64,000 nt of DNA from Sphagnum compactum (taxonomy: Eukaryota > Bryophyta > Sphagnopsida > Sphagnales): positions 10,846,271 through 10,910,270 of the forward strand of contig OZ234499.1 of assembly GCA_965153455.1 (NCBI GenBank), in the 5' to 3' direction. Shown piece by piece: positions 41,848 to 53,719 of the stretch. Within the stretch, counting starts at the first letter, position 1, and the number at the start of each line of letters is the position of its first letter. Both the position numbers and the translations under genes were made by a program. The notes beneath the pieces are model-generated. The model did not search any database. It was not told the origin of the DNA and worked only from the letters and a program-made list of their open reading frames with translations.

Positions 41848-44800
41848 CTGAACATACAACAAAAGATTTTACCCCAGTTGAAAAGGATGTGATCTCAATT
41901 TCTGATATGAAATTTTTTCTACTCTTGCTTCATTCATGCACCAAATTTGCGAAATTACAACAAAAAAGATTCAGGAGAGTCATGACGTGATGTTGGAAAG
42001 CTCTTGACAAGAGCTATAAGAAGAAAAAGTGGCCTTGCCATGTTCAAAAGAAAAAAAAAAAAAAAAGAGCGTGTGATGACATACCAAGTAGTGGTCATCA
42101 AAGCTGAGCGTTGCCCCTCCAACAACTCCATAGAAGCTATCATGTAGACCAGCCTGCACATAAAAGAAAGAAGCCATCGTGCATCCAAACAAACATCCTT
42201 CGTTGAAAAGAAAGCAGCAAATTTTTTTACAGTTTCTTATCATCACCCCCGGGCTTGACAAAATGAAAATCTCACACTATTGTCCCTGTATGCTAACCCC
42301 AAAAGAAACTGAATCATCAGGAATTGTCAGGTCTGATCTTTTGAGCCACATTTGGATGGATGCTCAGACCACTTTGAGCTGCTCCTGAGAGTAATTGAAC
42401 TCCAAGAAGAAGAGAAAATGAAATGGGCAGGAACAATAATATTCAAGCAGGTTCCAACACCAACATACACTGACATAATTGTATCTGCTGCTATCAAATG
42501 TATCCATTACATATATATACATGTATAGCATGAGCTGCACATGGAAGAAATAGGATCTGAAGAACCCAAACAAAATTCAATAGTTGATTGCAAGCAAATT
42601 TGACCTCCCAGTACTTTGACTTCTCTGCCAGTTGCAGCTGGCCTGGCATAGGAACTTCCTGTACACGCACTATGCCATTATCGGATCCAGAGACCAGGTA
42701 CTTCTTAGAATGTGTGTACCTGTGAAGGCTCCACAGTGCAGCAGGCTCTGATAAGACTTTTGTCAAGAGGGTGTATCCTGGATTAACTGTGAGATCTAAG
42801 AAGATTGTGAGCCTTACACACTCTTTTACTTGATCTGAAACTCTGCTACATGGAGAAGGACACATCTGAAGCAGATCTGCAAATTTGTAGCAAGAAAAAA
42901 GCCTTGCACACTAAATGTGTTAGGAAAGCGAACTGGAACAGAGTTCTACATACCCATCTAGAGGGAGGGGGTTAACAACCTGAGGCACTTGATGGGTTTC
43001 TCAAACCATTTTGTATAGCCTAGTGTTTCTTCTTGATCAGCATGGCATTCGTAAATATACCCAGATGCAAGTCCCTGCCACCACACCACCCTATTGATCT
43101 CCCTTGAGACAGACACATCTAGATGCTAGAATCACTGTAAAACAAGCTGGTAGGTAGGAAAGAGAGATCATCATGGGTGGTCTCTGATCACAGGTTTTGA
43201 AGATCTGATCATTTAGTGATGTCGAAAGCAAAAATCTATCCAGGTGCTTTAGGAAAAAAAAATTGCCATCTAAAGATTCAAAAACAAAGGGAGCTTTGGT
43301 GCTGTTACTGGATGATCCAGTGTTGTTTGTTTTCAGCATGCAGAGTTCTACAAAGGTCACAGTGAAACATCCTGGACTTGAGCAAACATTTGGACCAGCA
43401 AGAAGAAGACACTGAATCTTCCCAACTAAGCATGTACTGTTGTTGCAAAGCTGGGGTAATGCAACTACCTACTTCGAGGGCAATGTAGAAGGTGTTGAGC
43501 TGGCTGTCAGAGTACAAGATCATGCGCACAGGGTAGGTTGTGCCAGGTGGATCATCTAGTTCTATGGGCTCTGGTGGTGGTGGTGGTGGTGTGGGAGGCT
43601 TTGGTGGTGCTGTTGACTCATCTGCTCCTTCACCTTCAACTGGCAGTTCCCCTTCTTTTGGTGCATTACCTTCTGCTGCTGGCACACCAGCAGCAGCTTC
43701 TGCTTCTTTAGCTTCACCTTCTTTATGTGCAGCATCTCTACCTCCTTCCTCCCCTTCCTAAGAACATTGGCAAGGAATTCAGCAGCCAGAAATTGCATCT
43801 AGCAACTGAAGTAGCTAATGAATTGCACAATATATTCCCAAAGGATATAACCAAAACGGCACATATAACACACTGGTCCACAGCAGATATAAACAGAGAT
43901 ATATGAACCCATCAAAATAAGCTTTAAACTGGACCACCTTCTCAGCCATAGGTGGGGGTGGGGGTGGTGGTGGTGGTAGTAATTTCTTCTTTATTCGTGG
44001 CCGTTTGAAGATGTAAGGTTTCATTGCCAAGGTGAGCACAAAGGACTTTGTTGTATCACCATCAATTCCTACACCATGAAAAAGTCTGCAAAACATGATG
44101 AGCCTCATGGGATGCAGGACAGCAGCAAAACACAAAAGAACAAACCTTTTTTCCATTCACAATAGTATAACAAAAACTATGAACTTGGACCAAAAGGACA
44201 TGTTATGCAAGGATACGAGATTATGGTTATTATTCTCATAGGAAGAAAAGGAAAAATGCTTTACCAGGACATGCAACTGCCATGATGATTCCATTGGAGC
44301 AACCCACAAGAAGTGTTTGTCCATTGGGTGACCAATCCATACATGTGATTGGTCCGGGCACCATACCATATCTGCAGATCACAAAAATGAACCCCCCCCG
44401 CCTCTGGCTCACTCTACCCAAACATGCAATAAAATAGAGACAGAATCCCAACAATTCTCTGTACTAGAGACAAGATTGAAAGAACAGGAAACTGTATATA
44501 TATATATATTGGACAAGCATTTTGCAGTAAATCCACAAATTCAACATCAACTGGCGCTGTAGAAATGAGGTCCATCAGGTTGGTGCATGGTTTTTCCAAT
44601 TCTATGTGTATATCATGAAGGGTTTTTTTTCTAGGGAAGAATGTGTGCACATGATGAACACACAATGTACCCGAGTGGCTTGAATGAGTTTACAGCATGG
44701 AAGAAGAAGACACTGCCATCAATGGAAACTGACGCAAACACTGTACCATCTGGAGTAAAAGCTCCAGCTGTCACAACCAACTTTTGATCCCACCCAAAAA

Positions 44801-45874
44801 AACAGCACCAGTGATCACTGCTGCTGCTTAGCAGCTCATGCTTAGCATATTACAAGGCTTTTCCTAATTGCAACAGATTTACTCTTTCCAAAATTGATGC
44901 TTACAGAAACCAATAGGGCAGTAAATGAAGTGATCTTTGGAAACTGTGGAAGAAATGGCAAATAGAATGTCCAAGTGGAAAGAAACCAAAGTGTATGATC
45001 CAGGATCCTTTGATAATGCTAACAACATCTGAACAAAAATATTGAGCAAACTGGAGGATATGTGGGTGGGAAGCAGCAGCATACTGGGCTTGCTCTCTCT
45101 CTCACCTTGTGGGGCTTCATCGCATAGATCAGACTCCAATGGTCCTTGGCTTGTTCTAGAACTCGAATCGCACCATTTTGGAAACCGACAACCACTGATT
45201 GCGCACTTGGGTCTGTACTTAAGGGGAGCCACAATAGCACACTACATGCAGCATTGAATCGTCTTTTGTAAATTTCTCGATGCTCCATAAAGCTGTATAA
45301 TCGAACCTGTGATCTCTCTTTCGTCTCATTTCAATTTTAACAAATGTGGATAGGAGACAAACCCTAGTATCCTATCATCAGGGAGCTTAATATTATCATC
45401 ACTGTTCAAGTCTCTCAAACAACTTGATTCTCTCCTTTTCAATGCTGGATCTTCTTTTTGCCACAGTCAAAGGGGAAGGGGGGGGAATAAGATTGTAGAT
45501 TTGAAAACACACACATCTATGTCAAAAACACTTCAGAAATGTATATAGAGACAGTCAGACAGAGAGAGAGAGACTCACCGTACCATCTGAGCCAGCTGAG
45601 GCAAGTTGAAAATTGGTGGGTGAGCTTGCAACTGCTACTATAGGACCTGCATGGAATTCCAACAACTTTTCCATCTCGAATGATGGAAGCTTAGCTCTCC
45701 ATAATGCTCCAGCCTCATCCTGCCCAATCAATGAACACATGTCAAAACAAACTTCACAAGCTGCTGTAACCATACATGTAGACAAGGAGGAAGAAGAAGA
45801 CCACAAGGCTGAAACACAGCAAACAACTTGACATTACATTTACTGCTGTTGAATCATCAACACACAAAGACAAT

Positions 45875-45915
<41 letters not shown>

Positions 45916-48900
45916 GAATAATCCAGTGATCAGGCTCACAAAGAATGCCTTTGATCTGGCAGCTGGAATCCACTTGCACCTCTTTGGTGGGAACAATTTC
46001 ACAAACAAGTTTGTCATCTCCATCATTCGCTGCTTCCAACCACTTTCCTAGTTTGACATTCCCTTGGGTCAGCATTACATTTATCGCATGCAGCATCATC
46101 AGGACAATAATTTGTGAAACGCCACCCATCTTGTGACAATATGCATATAGCTTGCAAATAGCTCAGACCACTACACAGTGGGCTTAGCTGAGCAAACTCT
46201 TTATACAGCTAGCTACACATTGAGCTCACCCACCCACCCACCACTGCAAGTGTAACATGTTACTACTCTCAATGCTCACCGAAAGGACGGAATTGGGAAA
46301 AGAAAAGTTGAAGAAACACCCAAATTCACTATAAGTACAATCATGGGATCCTTCTTTCTTGACTTTTTAATTGGAACAATCCATTTTTTTTCTCTCTGTT
46401 TCTTTGCTCCTAGAGAGCTTGAGGGTGGGCTCGAGGAGGAGGTGTTGATCAGGATTATTAAGGCCAATGATTTTAGTACATCGAGGTTCCAGAAACGGAT
46501 GTAACCATCTGCACCAGCAGAGGTCAGTTGCTGGATATCCTCATCAAGGAAGAGGTACTCAATCATTCCATCATGGCACATCACATCATTCCCAGGTCTT
46601 TTCAATTGACACTTGATCAGCGCATCATCCCACACCAGAATTGTGCCGGATTCTGTTCCTGATAAAACCTACACCCACCACCAACCAAACCCACAGCTTT
46701 TCTGTGAGTCCACATCAAATGCCAATCTTGTGTTTGCAAATGGGAAAGCACAACTGGACTTCCATTGGGAGAGAGAGGGAACATGTCATCCCCAAACAAA
46801 TTTGGGGAGATGTCTTTCTTCCAGAGAATCAATCGTACCTTGCTATTCCTCAATTCAAAGTACCCTGCAATGTCACTGATGGGTACTGTCCCAAATTTTG
46901 CAATTGCCCCCTGGAGAAAACAACAGCAGGCACAGGGAGGAAAAAGGGATTCTCAAAATGAATGCAAGGATCTCTAAGACTTGTTGCAGAGATGTGTTGG
47001 CATGGAAATTCATACATGTTATGCAGATCTGAGATCAACTGAATAGTGCAAACATCATCCATGATCAGGAGCTGGCTCAATAATTTCTATTTCATATAAT
47101 AGCTGTAAAAGGCTTTGTCAAGCTTGATTCACCTCAAGCTTCAAGCCTGTGAATGTGGATGCCATCTTCCAGAACCGTAGATGACCGACACCTGATGTCA
47201 GCAGCTGGCCTCTGAAATATCGTGAAAAATCCACCTGTATGATGAGAAACCACAACCCTCTCATTCCATGCTGACAAATTATGCCAGTTGATGCAGTGAA
47301 GAATCAAGCAGACAAAAAGCACAAAGAAGAAGAAAGAAAGCACAGCTGGGTCGCAGCTTGATGATGAGCTTCTTTTAGTTGATGATGACTCTATGATCCA
47401 CTCTGGGGGTATGATGGAAAGGTGTTGTTTGCAATGGACAGACAGAACTCTTACTTTGAAAACCTCTTGTGAAAAGGCCTTGCAACGCAGAATCATGGTC
47501 GCATTCTCCCAGTCCCATACTGTAAGCAGATAATCAGGATGACCACCCACCTACACAATTTGATTCTTCTCCAGTTTTTTTTTCTCATCCCATTCAAATG
47601 GTGAACTGACATAACCACCATGGGATTCAACAGAAAAAACACCCCATTGGTGTGGTGGTGGTTGTTGTCAGGATTGATTGCTTGCTTGCTTGCTTCCTTG
47701 AATTTTTCTTGAAGGAACAGGAATTATTCCAAACCTGCTTGGATACTTACCGTTGCAAGTTGCGAACCTTCAAGGTTGTAATTAGCTGCAGAGAAATAGG
47801 ATTCTGTTCCATCCTCCAGAGTCTGCATCAAATCCAGCCAGCAGTGTTCTCAATTCTACCTCAACACTCGGGAGCTGGTTGAGAAGTTTGAGGAAAGTGT
47901 GCAATAGAGACAGCTCTACAGAGACAGAGAGAAAGAGAGATATTCACCTTGTAAAGCTCAAGAGAGGGATAATTGTAGATGTAGATGTTTGGACTGACAC
48001 CCTTTTCACATACAGCAAAGTTCTTCCTGGCAGGATGCACAGCTACAGCCCCAATTCCATTGCCCTCCACACTCTGCGAAAAACATGCTCACAACCCACA
48101 CATGCTCCTTTCCCCTTTAGAAAACAAAAAACCTGTACATTTTCCGGGCATGATCAACTTCCTATGCAAATTGGGGGGTGAGAAAAAAACTGCAGACATT
48201 GGGAGTATCCAATGCAAATTGGTGAGCACTAAAGCTTTGACATTGAATGCATCTCGGTGCTCACTTTTCTCATGCAATGAGAGCAGTGTTTCAAGGATAC
48301 ATCAAGACATAGAAATAAAATGGGTGTGGTGGAAGGAAGACAGGAGACATGGGGAGGGAGAGAGAGCTGAAGAAATGTACAGGCTGAAATGTCTGGCTGT
48401 TGGTTTCAAGGTTCAAGAAATGGACAATGTCACCACATGCATGGATCAATATATTGGGTGCAATGTACGCTACATTGTTTCTCCTGCTTCCCTGCAACAC
48501 AACACATTCCATCACTACTCTTGCCAACATCATCATCATCATCATTCTTCTTCTCTCACAGGATGTCGGTACTTGCTTCAACAGAAGACAAAATTACTAA
48601 ATTGTAGAATATCTTTAGTGCACACTCTTAACTGCACATCCTTGAATGCACATTGTACATCCCATTATTGTTTGAGTAGAATAAATTCAATAACCAGTTT
48701 GTGAGAATTGTTAAAAACAAAGAAACTGTTCTTACATTTGTGAGAATTGAACTTGAGAACTGATTGAAATTTTTTAGATAAAAATTTTGATACCCTGAAC
48801 AGTGCTCATAAAACTTTCTTTGAAAAATTGGAAAGAACCAGTCTGGTTCTTACAACTCTATCATAAAACCAGAACTGCCCAACACTGGTGTTTTCCTTTT

Positions 48901-49264
48901 GTTTTTCCCCTCATATACAAAAACAAATGTGAGAGATTCCTCAAGCACAACAACAAGGAATACCCTCTTCCTGAGAGTGATCAACCTCTTGTCAAACCCA
49001 AAGAGGTAAAAACAGATGGAGGAGAGATCTGAGGAAAGATGCCTCCCTCACATGTCTTTTGACAGATACAAAATTGCAGGAAAAAGCTTTCATGAATGAA
49101 TCCACAACTTCCTCACATTGTATGTGCATGCATGCAGTATGTAAATGTAGAGATTGAAGAAAGAATGTACCTACCTCAAGTCCGAAAGACTCCACAAGTT
49201 TGGCAGCTTCTTTAGGGATATGAAAATTCTCCTCCTCCTCCTCCTCCTCCTCCTTTTCTTCCAT
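33599..49264 (-). CDS. CFAP44: Cilia- and flagella-associated protein 44 (axonemal WD-repeat protein)
   Basis: Complete 39-exon model, 1717 aa (human CFAP44 is about 1850); exon coordinates are in the two half-gene entries. All phases close and the total is a multiple of three. In animals, algae and trypanosomes CFAP44 pairs with CFAP43 in the tether/tether-head complex holding inner dynein arm f, and is needed for normal beating. In a plant it should act only in sperm flagella. Family blocks recognised: [65 protein letters not shown] and, in the C-terminal half, [34 protein letters not shown] and [19 protein letters not shown]. The start is the ATG at 49264, before a poly-Glu stretch. Intron 29 needs a GC donor. 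Exon 24's 5' limit (39959) is the least certain boundary. Confidence 0.93.
37286..37660. mobile_element. Tourist-like MITE, copy 2 (375 bp) in CFAP44 intron 29
   Basis: Terminal inverted repeats of about 37 bp begin GAGCATCCCCAG; they share TGCTCAGTATG and, with small changes, CCCTGCA. The 3-bp flanks are TTA (left) and TTT (right), close to the TTA/TAA duplication typical of PIF/Harbinger-type MITEs. The interior is non-coding. It matches copy 1 at 12135-12505 in reverse orientation. Copy 2 is the better preserved of the two. Confidence 0.88.
42085..49264 (-). other. CFAP44: CFAP44 N-terminal WD-repeat half, exons 1-18
   Basis: Exons: 49264-49175, 48491-48381, 48073-47948, 47822-47751, 47550-47455, 47234-47133, 46910-46839, 46668-46480, 46042-45914, 45719-45579, 45306-45106, 44780-44671, 44371-44265, 44068-43938, 43757-43473, 43074-42980, 42719-42605, 42153-42085. 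Exons 3-13 and 16-18 encode WD-type blades. Exons 14-15 insert a disordered linker with a run of nine Pro, an Ala/Glu-rich acidic stretch and a second Pro run before [11 protein letters not shown], a segment that precedes the second propeller in the family. The exon 9 acceptor (46042) and exon 14 acceptor (44068) were chosen by phase and could shift by a few codons. Confidence 0.85.
45880..45914 (-). repeat. GT microsatellite forming the CFAP44 intron 9 donor
   Basis: On the coding strand exon 9 ends ATTATTCAG and is followed directly by about 16 GT repeats, so the 5' splice site lies inside a microsatellite. Repeat length changes would not alter the GT but could affect U1 pairing, because the intron starts GTGTGT rather than GTAAGT or GTGAGT. 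Confidence 0.85.
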
Positions 49265-50747
49265 TTTGGATCTGTTGGTACAAGCTGCTTCTCCTACTGC
49301 ATTCACAATTTACAAAATCTCCGCACATTTAGGTTGCCAATAATACTGTGCGTGTGAATTTTTCTGTTATGTACCCATCAAGAAGGGGGCATTACCATGA
49401 AGAAATTACACAGGAGAGTTTTGGGAGATATGGTTGGAAATGTGGTTGGAGATGTGGAGGAGGAGGAGGAGCAGGAGGAGGGTATGGGTGGGGTGAGAAA
49501 CTTGGGAAGGGAGGAAAAAAGGAGGCCTGGCAGGCAGGCAGGCAGGCAGACAGTTAGTTAGGGATTGATGAGAGTGTGGGAGAAAGCAAAGAGGAGAGTG
49601 TTTTCTTAGACTCTCCCATGTTCTTATTCACCACCAATTGGGTGATGGGTCCAATGTTGCTTCTTTGGAACACAACAAGCAGGCACCAAGAGGAAGGAGG
49701 GTTTTTCTCTTCCTTGGATTCTATGGAACACAACAAGCTGCCATTGGGGACTCAGACTTTGTGGCAAACTGTGCCCACAATCTCTTGTAGACAGAAGAGG
49801 GTACTTGCTTTCAAGAGGAACATGAGGACAAATTCCTTACTTGGGTGCTTGGATTGCCCTTCACACTGGATTGAAGCTTTACTGCCACAAATAGATCACA
49901 AGCTCTGCTGCTACAAATAGATCACAAGCTCTCCTGCTTTCTTCTAAATGTTCTTCTTCTTCTTCTTCTTCTCAAACCATATGGTAATCCTTTGGAAATC
50001 AAGAGTGTCTATGGAAATCCATATATGCCAGTACCAACTTCATCCACCCAAAACCATTTCATCTATTTCAGTTCATATCCCTTGAAACTAAATACACCTA
50101 TGAGCATTAATAATCTAAGAGCCAATCTCATCCATCATAGTTCATCTTATCTGTTTGAATGTCAGTCATTCATCAACTCGCAACCCATGTAATTGTTTCA
50201 ACTAGTTGCAAAACCTGAATTTTTCGCTGAAAATTTCATGAATACATTTCAATTGAGTAATTACACCTGAGCTCGTTTGAGAGTGAAATCAAAGAAAACC
50301 AGAGGAGAAACAATCAAGTGAATTTAGCCCAAAAGGACAAAAAAATTAATCAAACTTGAAAAACTGAAACCATGAAGCAATCCAGCAAAAGAGCCCGCAG
50401 TTTACCAATTGATTGACCAGAAATGTTCTTGAAGCAATTGAATCTACAAACTGCAACCAATTAATTACTTCCGCATGCACAGATCATGAATAGAGGGTAT
50501 CTAGTCTGCATTTCAGTTTATCCCACAGCTTTGACTCCTGACATCTTCAATTGTACAACTAGTTGACATATATTCAAGACAAAACATGGAACTTTGCAAC
50601 TGCCCAAAAAACAATTAGATCTATAGACAAGGGTAAGGCAGTCCTGGAGTGGATTTCTAAGAGACAAACAAGGGAATCAATCTACTGCACAACTCCTCAT
50701 GGGACTAAAGACAGCACTTTGCAACTGGACAACATGATTGTCTCACA
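49265..50747. other. CFAP44 upstream region and CCX5-like 3' flank
   Basis: About 1.48 kb between two minus-strand genes. It holds GGAGGA and GGCA microsatellites (49450-49550), a tandem duplication of ACAAATAGATCACAAGCTCT near 49885-49930, and TTC repeats (49950). It should contain the CFAP44 promoter, possibly active only in sperm lineage cells, but I recognise no specific element. Confidence 0.5.
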
Positions 50748-53719
50748 CTATCTGAAAGTCAATCCTGATGTCATGTTTGCAACAACAGCACTGACAACCA
50801 TGAAAAAGAGGTACCAACTGATTAAGCAAATTCCCCAGGAACGTGTCACTTGAAACCCTGAACATGTAACAACCACCAGCGATCCTAACAACCCTACAAC
50901 AAGAAACCCGAATGCTACCAAGATTCCTGCGTGATGATCCAGTTTATACCCCACTGGAAAGTCTTTGGCAGTTCGTAAGGTTAAGGCTAAGCCTAGCCCT
51001 ACAAGCATGTTGAACATAGGACCTGCAAAGCAACCAGTGACTGCCATTGCGGGTTGCCCAACCCTAGCAACTGCAACATCAGCAACCAGATCACCAATTG
51101 AGTTACCCCACGCAAGTACTGTTAACCCCAAGAGTGCTGGTGAGACCCCCAGAATTCTACCTAATGCCATTAGACACCCCAGAAGCTCCCCAGCTATGAA
51201 GGAGATCCAGAATACACTCATCACAAATGCAACAATAACTGCCAGAAGATGGCCAGATTCTGGTGGGCGCTTCACTGCGAGAAAGTAAGCCGTCCCCATA
51301 AAAAAGCCCTGCACCAATACAAGTACCCAGAGAGGGAGTTGCAGAGAGGGGGCTAAAAAAATGATGTGCTGATTCAGAGCGACTAGTGAACTAAACATGT
51401 ATAGTAAAAAAAAAGGGCATAACACCACATTTGCAGTGCCATATGCCCGATTCCATTTCAAAGGGTCCACTTCTGGGATGGTTGCTTTCAGAACCACTTC
51501 TCCTGGCATCAGCAACCAGTGTATGACCTGCCCAAAAAGAAGAAAGTGAATAACCAATCCCATGATGAAAGAACTGTCCACAAGGCAACCAATGTTAGGA
51601 GCTAGACTTTCCCAATTTATGTGGTTTCCCCCCTCATTTCCATCTCCTGTGTAAAATTGTGGTAGCATGGCAGCTTCTTTTAGAATTTACATCTCATGGT
51701 TTTTGATAGACAATTCAACTATTGAAGATCAGTTAGATCCATAATTCAGCTGCTGATGATTAACTGCCACAGTATGGACCAGCAGTGCATTCAAAAGTTT
51801 CATGCCACTTCTGCACATTCTCCTAGAGAAAGATAGCTGAAAAACTACAAAACCTGCCAGAATGGAATTACAACAAAAAACTTATGCATACCTTTCCTGC
51901 TTGACTGCATAGCAGCTTTCCCTTTTGCAGACTCCACGTAGAATCCCCACATCTGCACAAGTTTCTCCAGCATCCACTGTTGAAACTTACTGACAAAGCC
52001 TCTTCAGCTTCAGAGGCCATGACATCCACCACCAATCCATAGGCACTGATATCATCATCCATAGTCACTTGTCCAGTTACAGAAGGGTCCTTACAGTGGT
52101 TCTCCTTGCTATCCACTGTGCTTAAACTGGTGGGGTCAATGTTCCCAGGCATCTTGGTCTCAGAAGCCTCAGGTTCTGACACCTGTGCATTGCCAGAGTC
52201 CCATCCTTTAACCTGTTCTGTGCAGATGACTACCACCACAAAGATGGCATAAAATGCCATAAGCCCTACAGATTGCCAAAAGACTATCTCTCCTCTGAGG
52301 TATATAACAAAGAGGATAGAGACAGCAGCAACATAGAACAATGCATCTCGAACAAACGGCATCGGTCGGACAGAGAATGGTGCAGCTGCCATTGCAACTG
52401 ATCCCACAACAAATGCCGACACAAAGGTTCCAGCGCTGAGGATTGCACCTAAACCAATTCTTGAGTTATCACCTCCAATAGCAGCCAAAGAGGCAAAGAT
52501 GTCAGGAGCCCCATTACCAAGTGCCAGCAATGTAACCCCACCCATGCTTGGTGACATTCTCAGAATCTCAACAAGTTGGCGAACAACTGGTGAGAAATAC
52601 TGCTCTGCTGTTTCTGCTAGGAAATAGAATGCAAGAATCACAGCTCCTACCAGAAATGGAACTGAAACCCAAGCCTGGCCTTCCATCCCACAATAATGGA
52701 GGATCAAATAGTTGATCACACTTCTGCCACTCCCATCCACACAGTACATTCGTGCACTCTGGCATTGCAGCTCCTTCGGCTGTTTGTCAATGCCTGCACA
52801 TTGCCTACACCACAACAATGCCTTTTTTGTCAGCCATTGATTCTGGATTGGCGTAAATAACTAAAAGATTGAGCTTGTGAGAACATTTTTCCCATGTTGC
52901 CAAAGAGCATAAGCAGGTCAAAGGATGCCAGACATAATGCTTCGAACATTCGGTATATATTCCTCTTATCACAAGAGACGATTGTCCTTGAAAGTAACAT
53001 GCAAAAAAAATTAAAAAATAAGCAGTAGTGTTTGCACTTGAGTGTTTTGCTCTCTCATAAAATCTGATACAGAGTCCTCAGATCTGGGACTCTTTCAATG
53101 CCCTGAAAGATGTGGTGATGGTTTTGTCCAGCTTGACCAAACAAGGAGGAGACTGCAAGTCCCTAATCTCACATTTGACTTGAACACAATCGATCGTTTA
53201 TATAAGCCAAGCTTGAATTCTGAAGAGTGCAAAACACAAAGAAATCGCAACAACAGAAAGGATCTTATCTTAACTTCAAACAGCATTAATGGCCCATGAC
53301 TTCTTGCCTTCACTGCATAGCAATTATCTCTCTTTTTTCGTGGCAAAAACACTCCATGAATCCTAAGAAACACGAGAAATAGCACCATACTTGCTTGAAT
53401 CATCAGTCGCATTCTCCTCCGCCTCCTCTAACAGGACTCGATCACCAGCTTCTTCCTCAAAGAGACTTCGCTGCAAAACCTCTCCAAGTACCGCATTCTT
53501 GCGTAGGAGATGACTGGAGTCGTCAATTGACGACAAAAAACCCTTTCTAGCAGCAACAGCAACAGTACTGTTGGACCATTCTGTGTCACCCCGTATCCAG
53601 GAATGAAAAGCTGCGAAAACAAAAAACGCAACAATCACAGCACTCTTGATAGCACATCGCAGCTTCCGTCCAACAGAGCCAGCACAAAATTGCAACCCTT
53701 CATGTGAAGAAGTCCGCAT
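50748..53719 (-). CDS. CCX5: CCX5-like cation/calcium exchanger (CaCA superfamily)
   Basis: Exons: 53719-53391, 52804 to about 52081, 51976-51892 and 51646-50748; about 678 aa if the second intron is 51977-52080. It is a polytopic membrane antiporter exchanging Ca2+ or monovalent cations for H+, Na+ or K+. The first alpha repeat has MSPSMGGVTLLALGNGAPDIFAS and FVSAFVVGS. The second has GLTVLAWGNSIGDLVADVAVARVGQPAMA and CFAGPMFNMLVGLG. Both carry the paired GNGAPD/GNSIGD signatures of the family. The N-terminus has one hydrophobic segment (about residues 23-41) and a non-conserved acidic region before a Cys-rich loop. The reading frame must change in the acidic linker between repeats (about 51970-52090). 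A short intron or a frameshift would both explain this. Confidence 0.85.

Noticed and set aside
47985-48704. 239-codon plus-strand frame
   Set aside because: Runs antisense through CFAP44 exons 2-3 and their introns; composition and lack of similarity mark it as a shadow.
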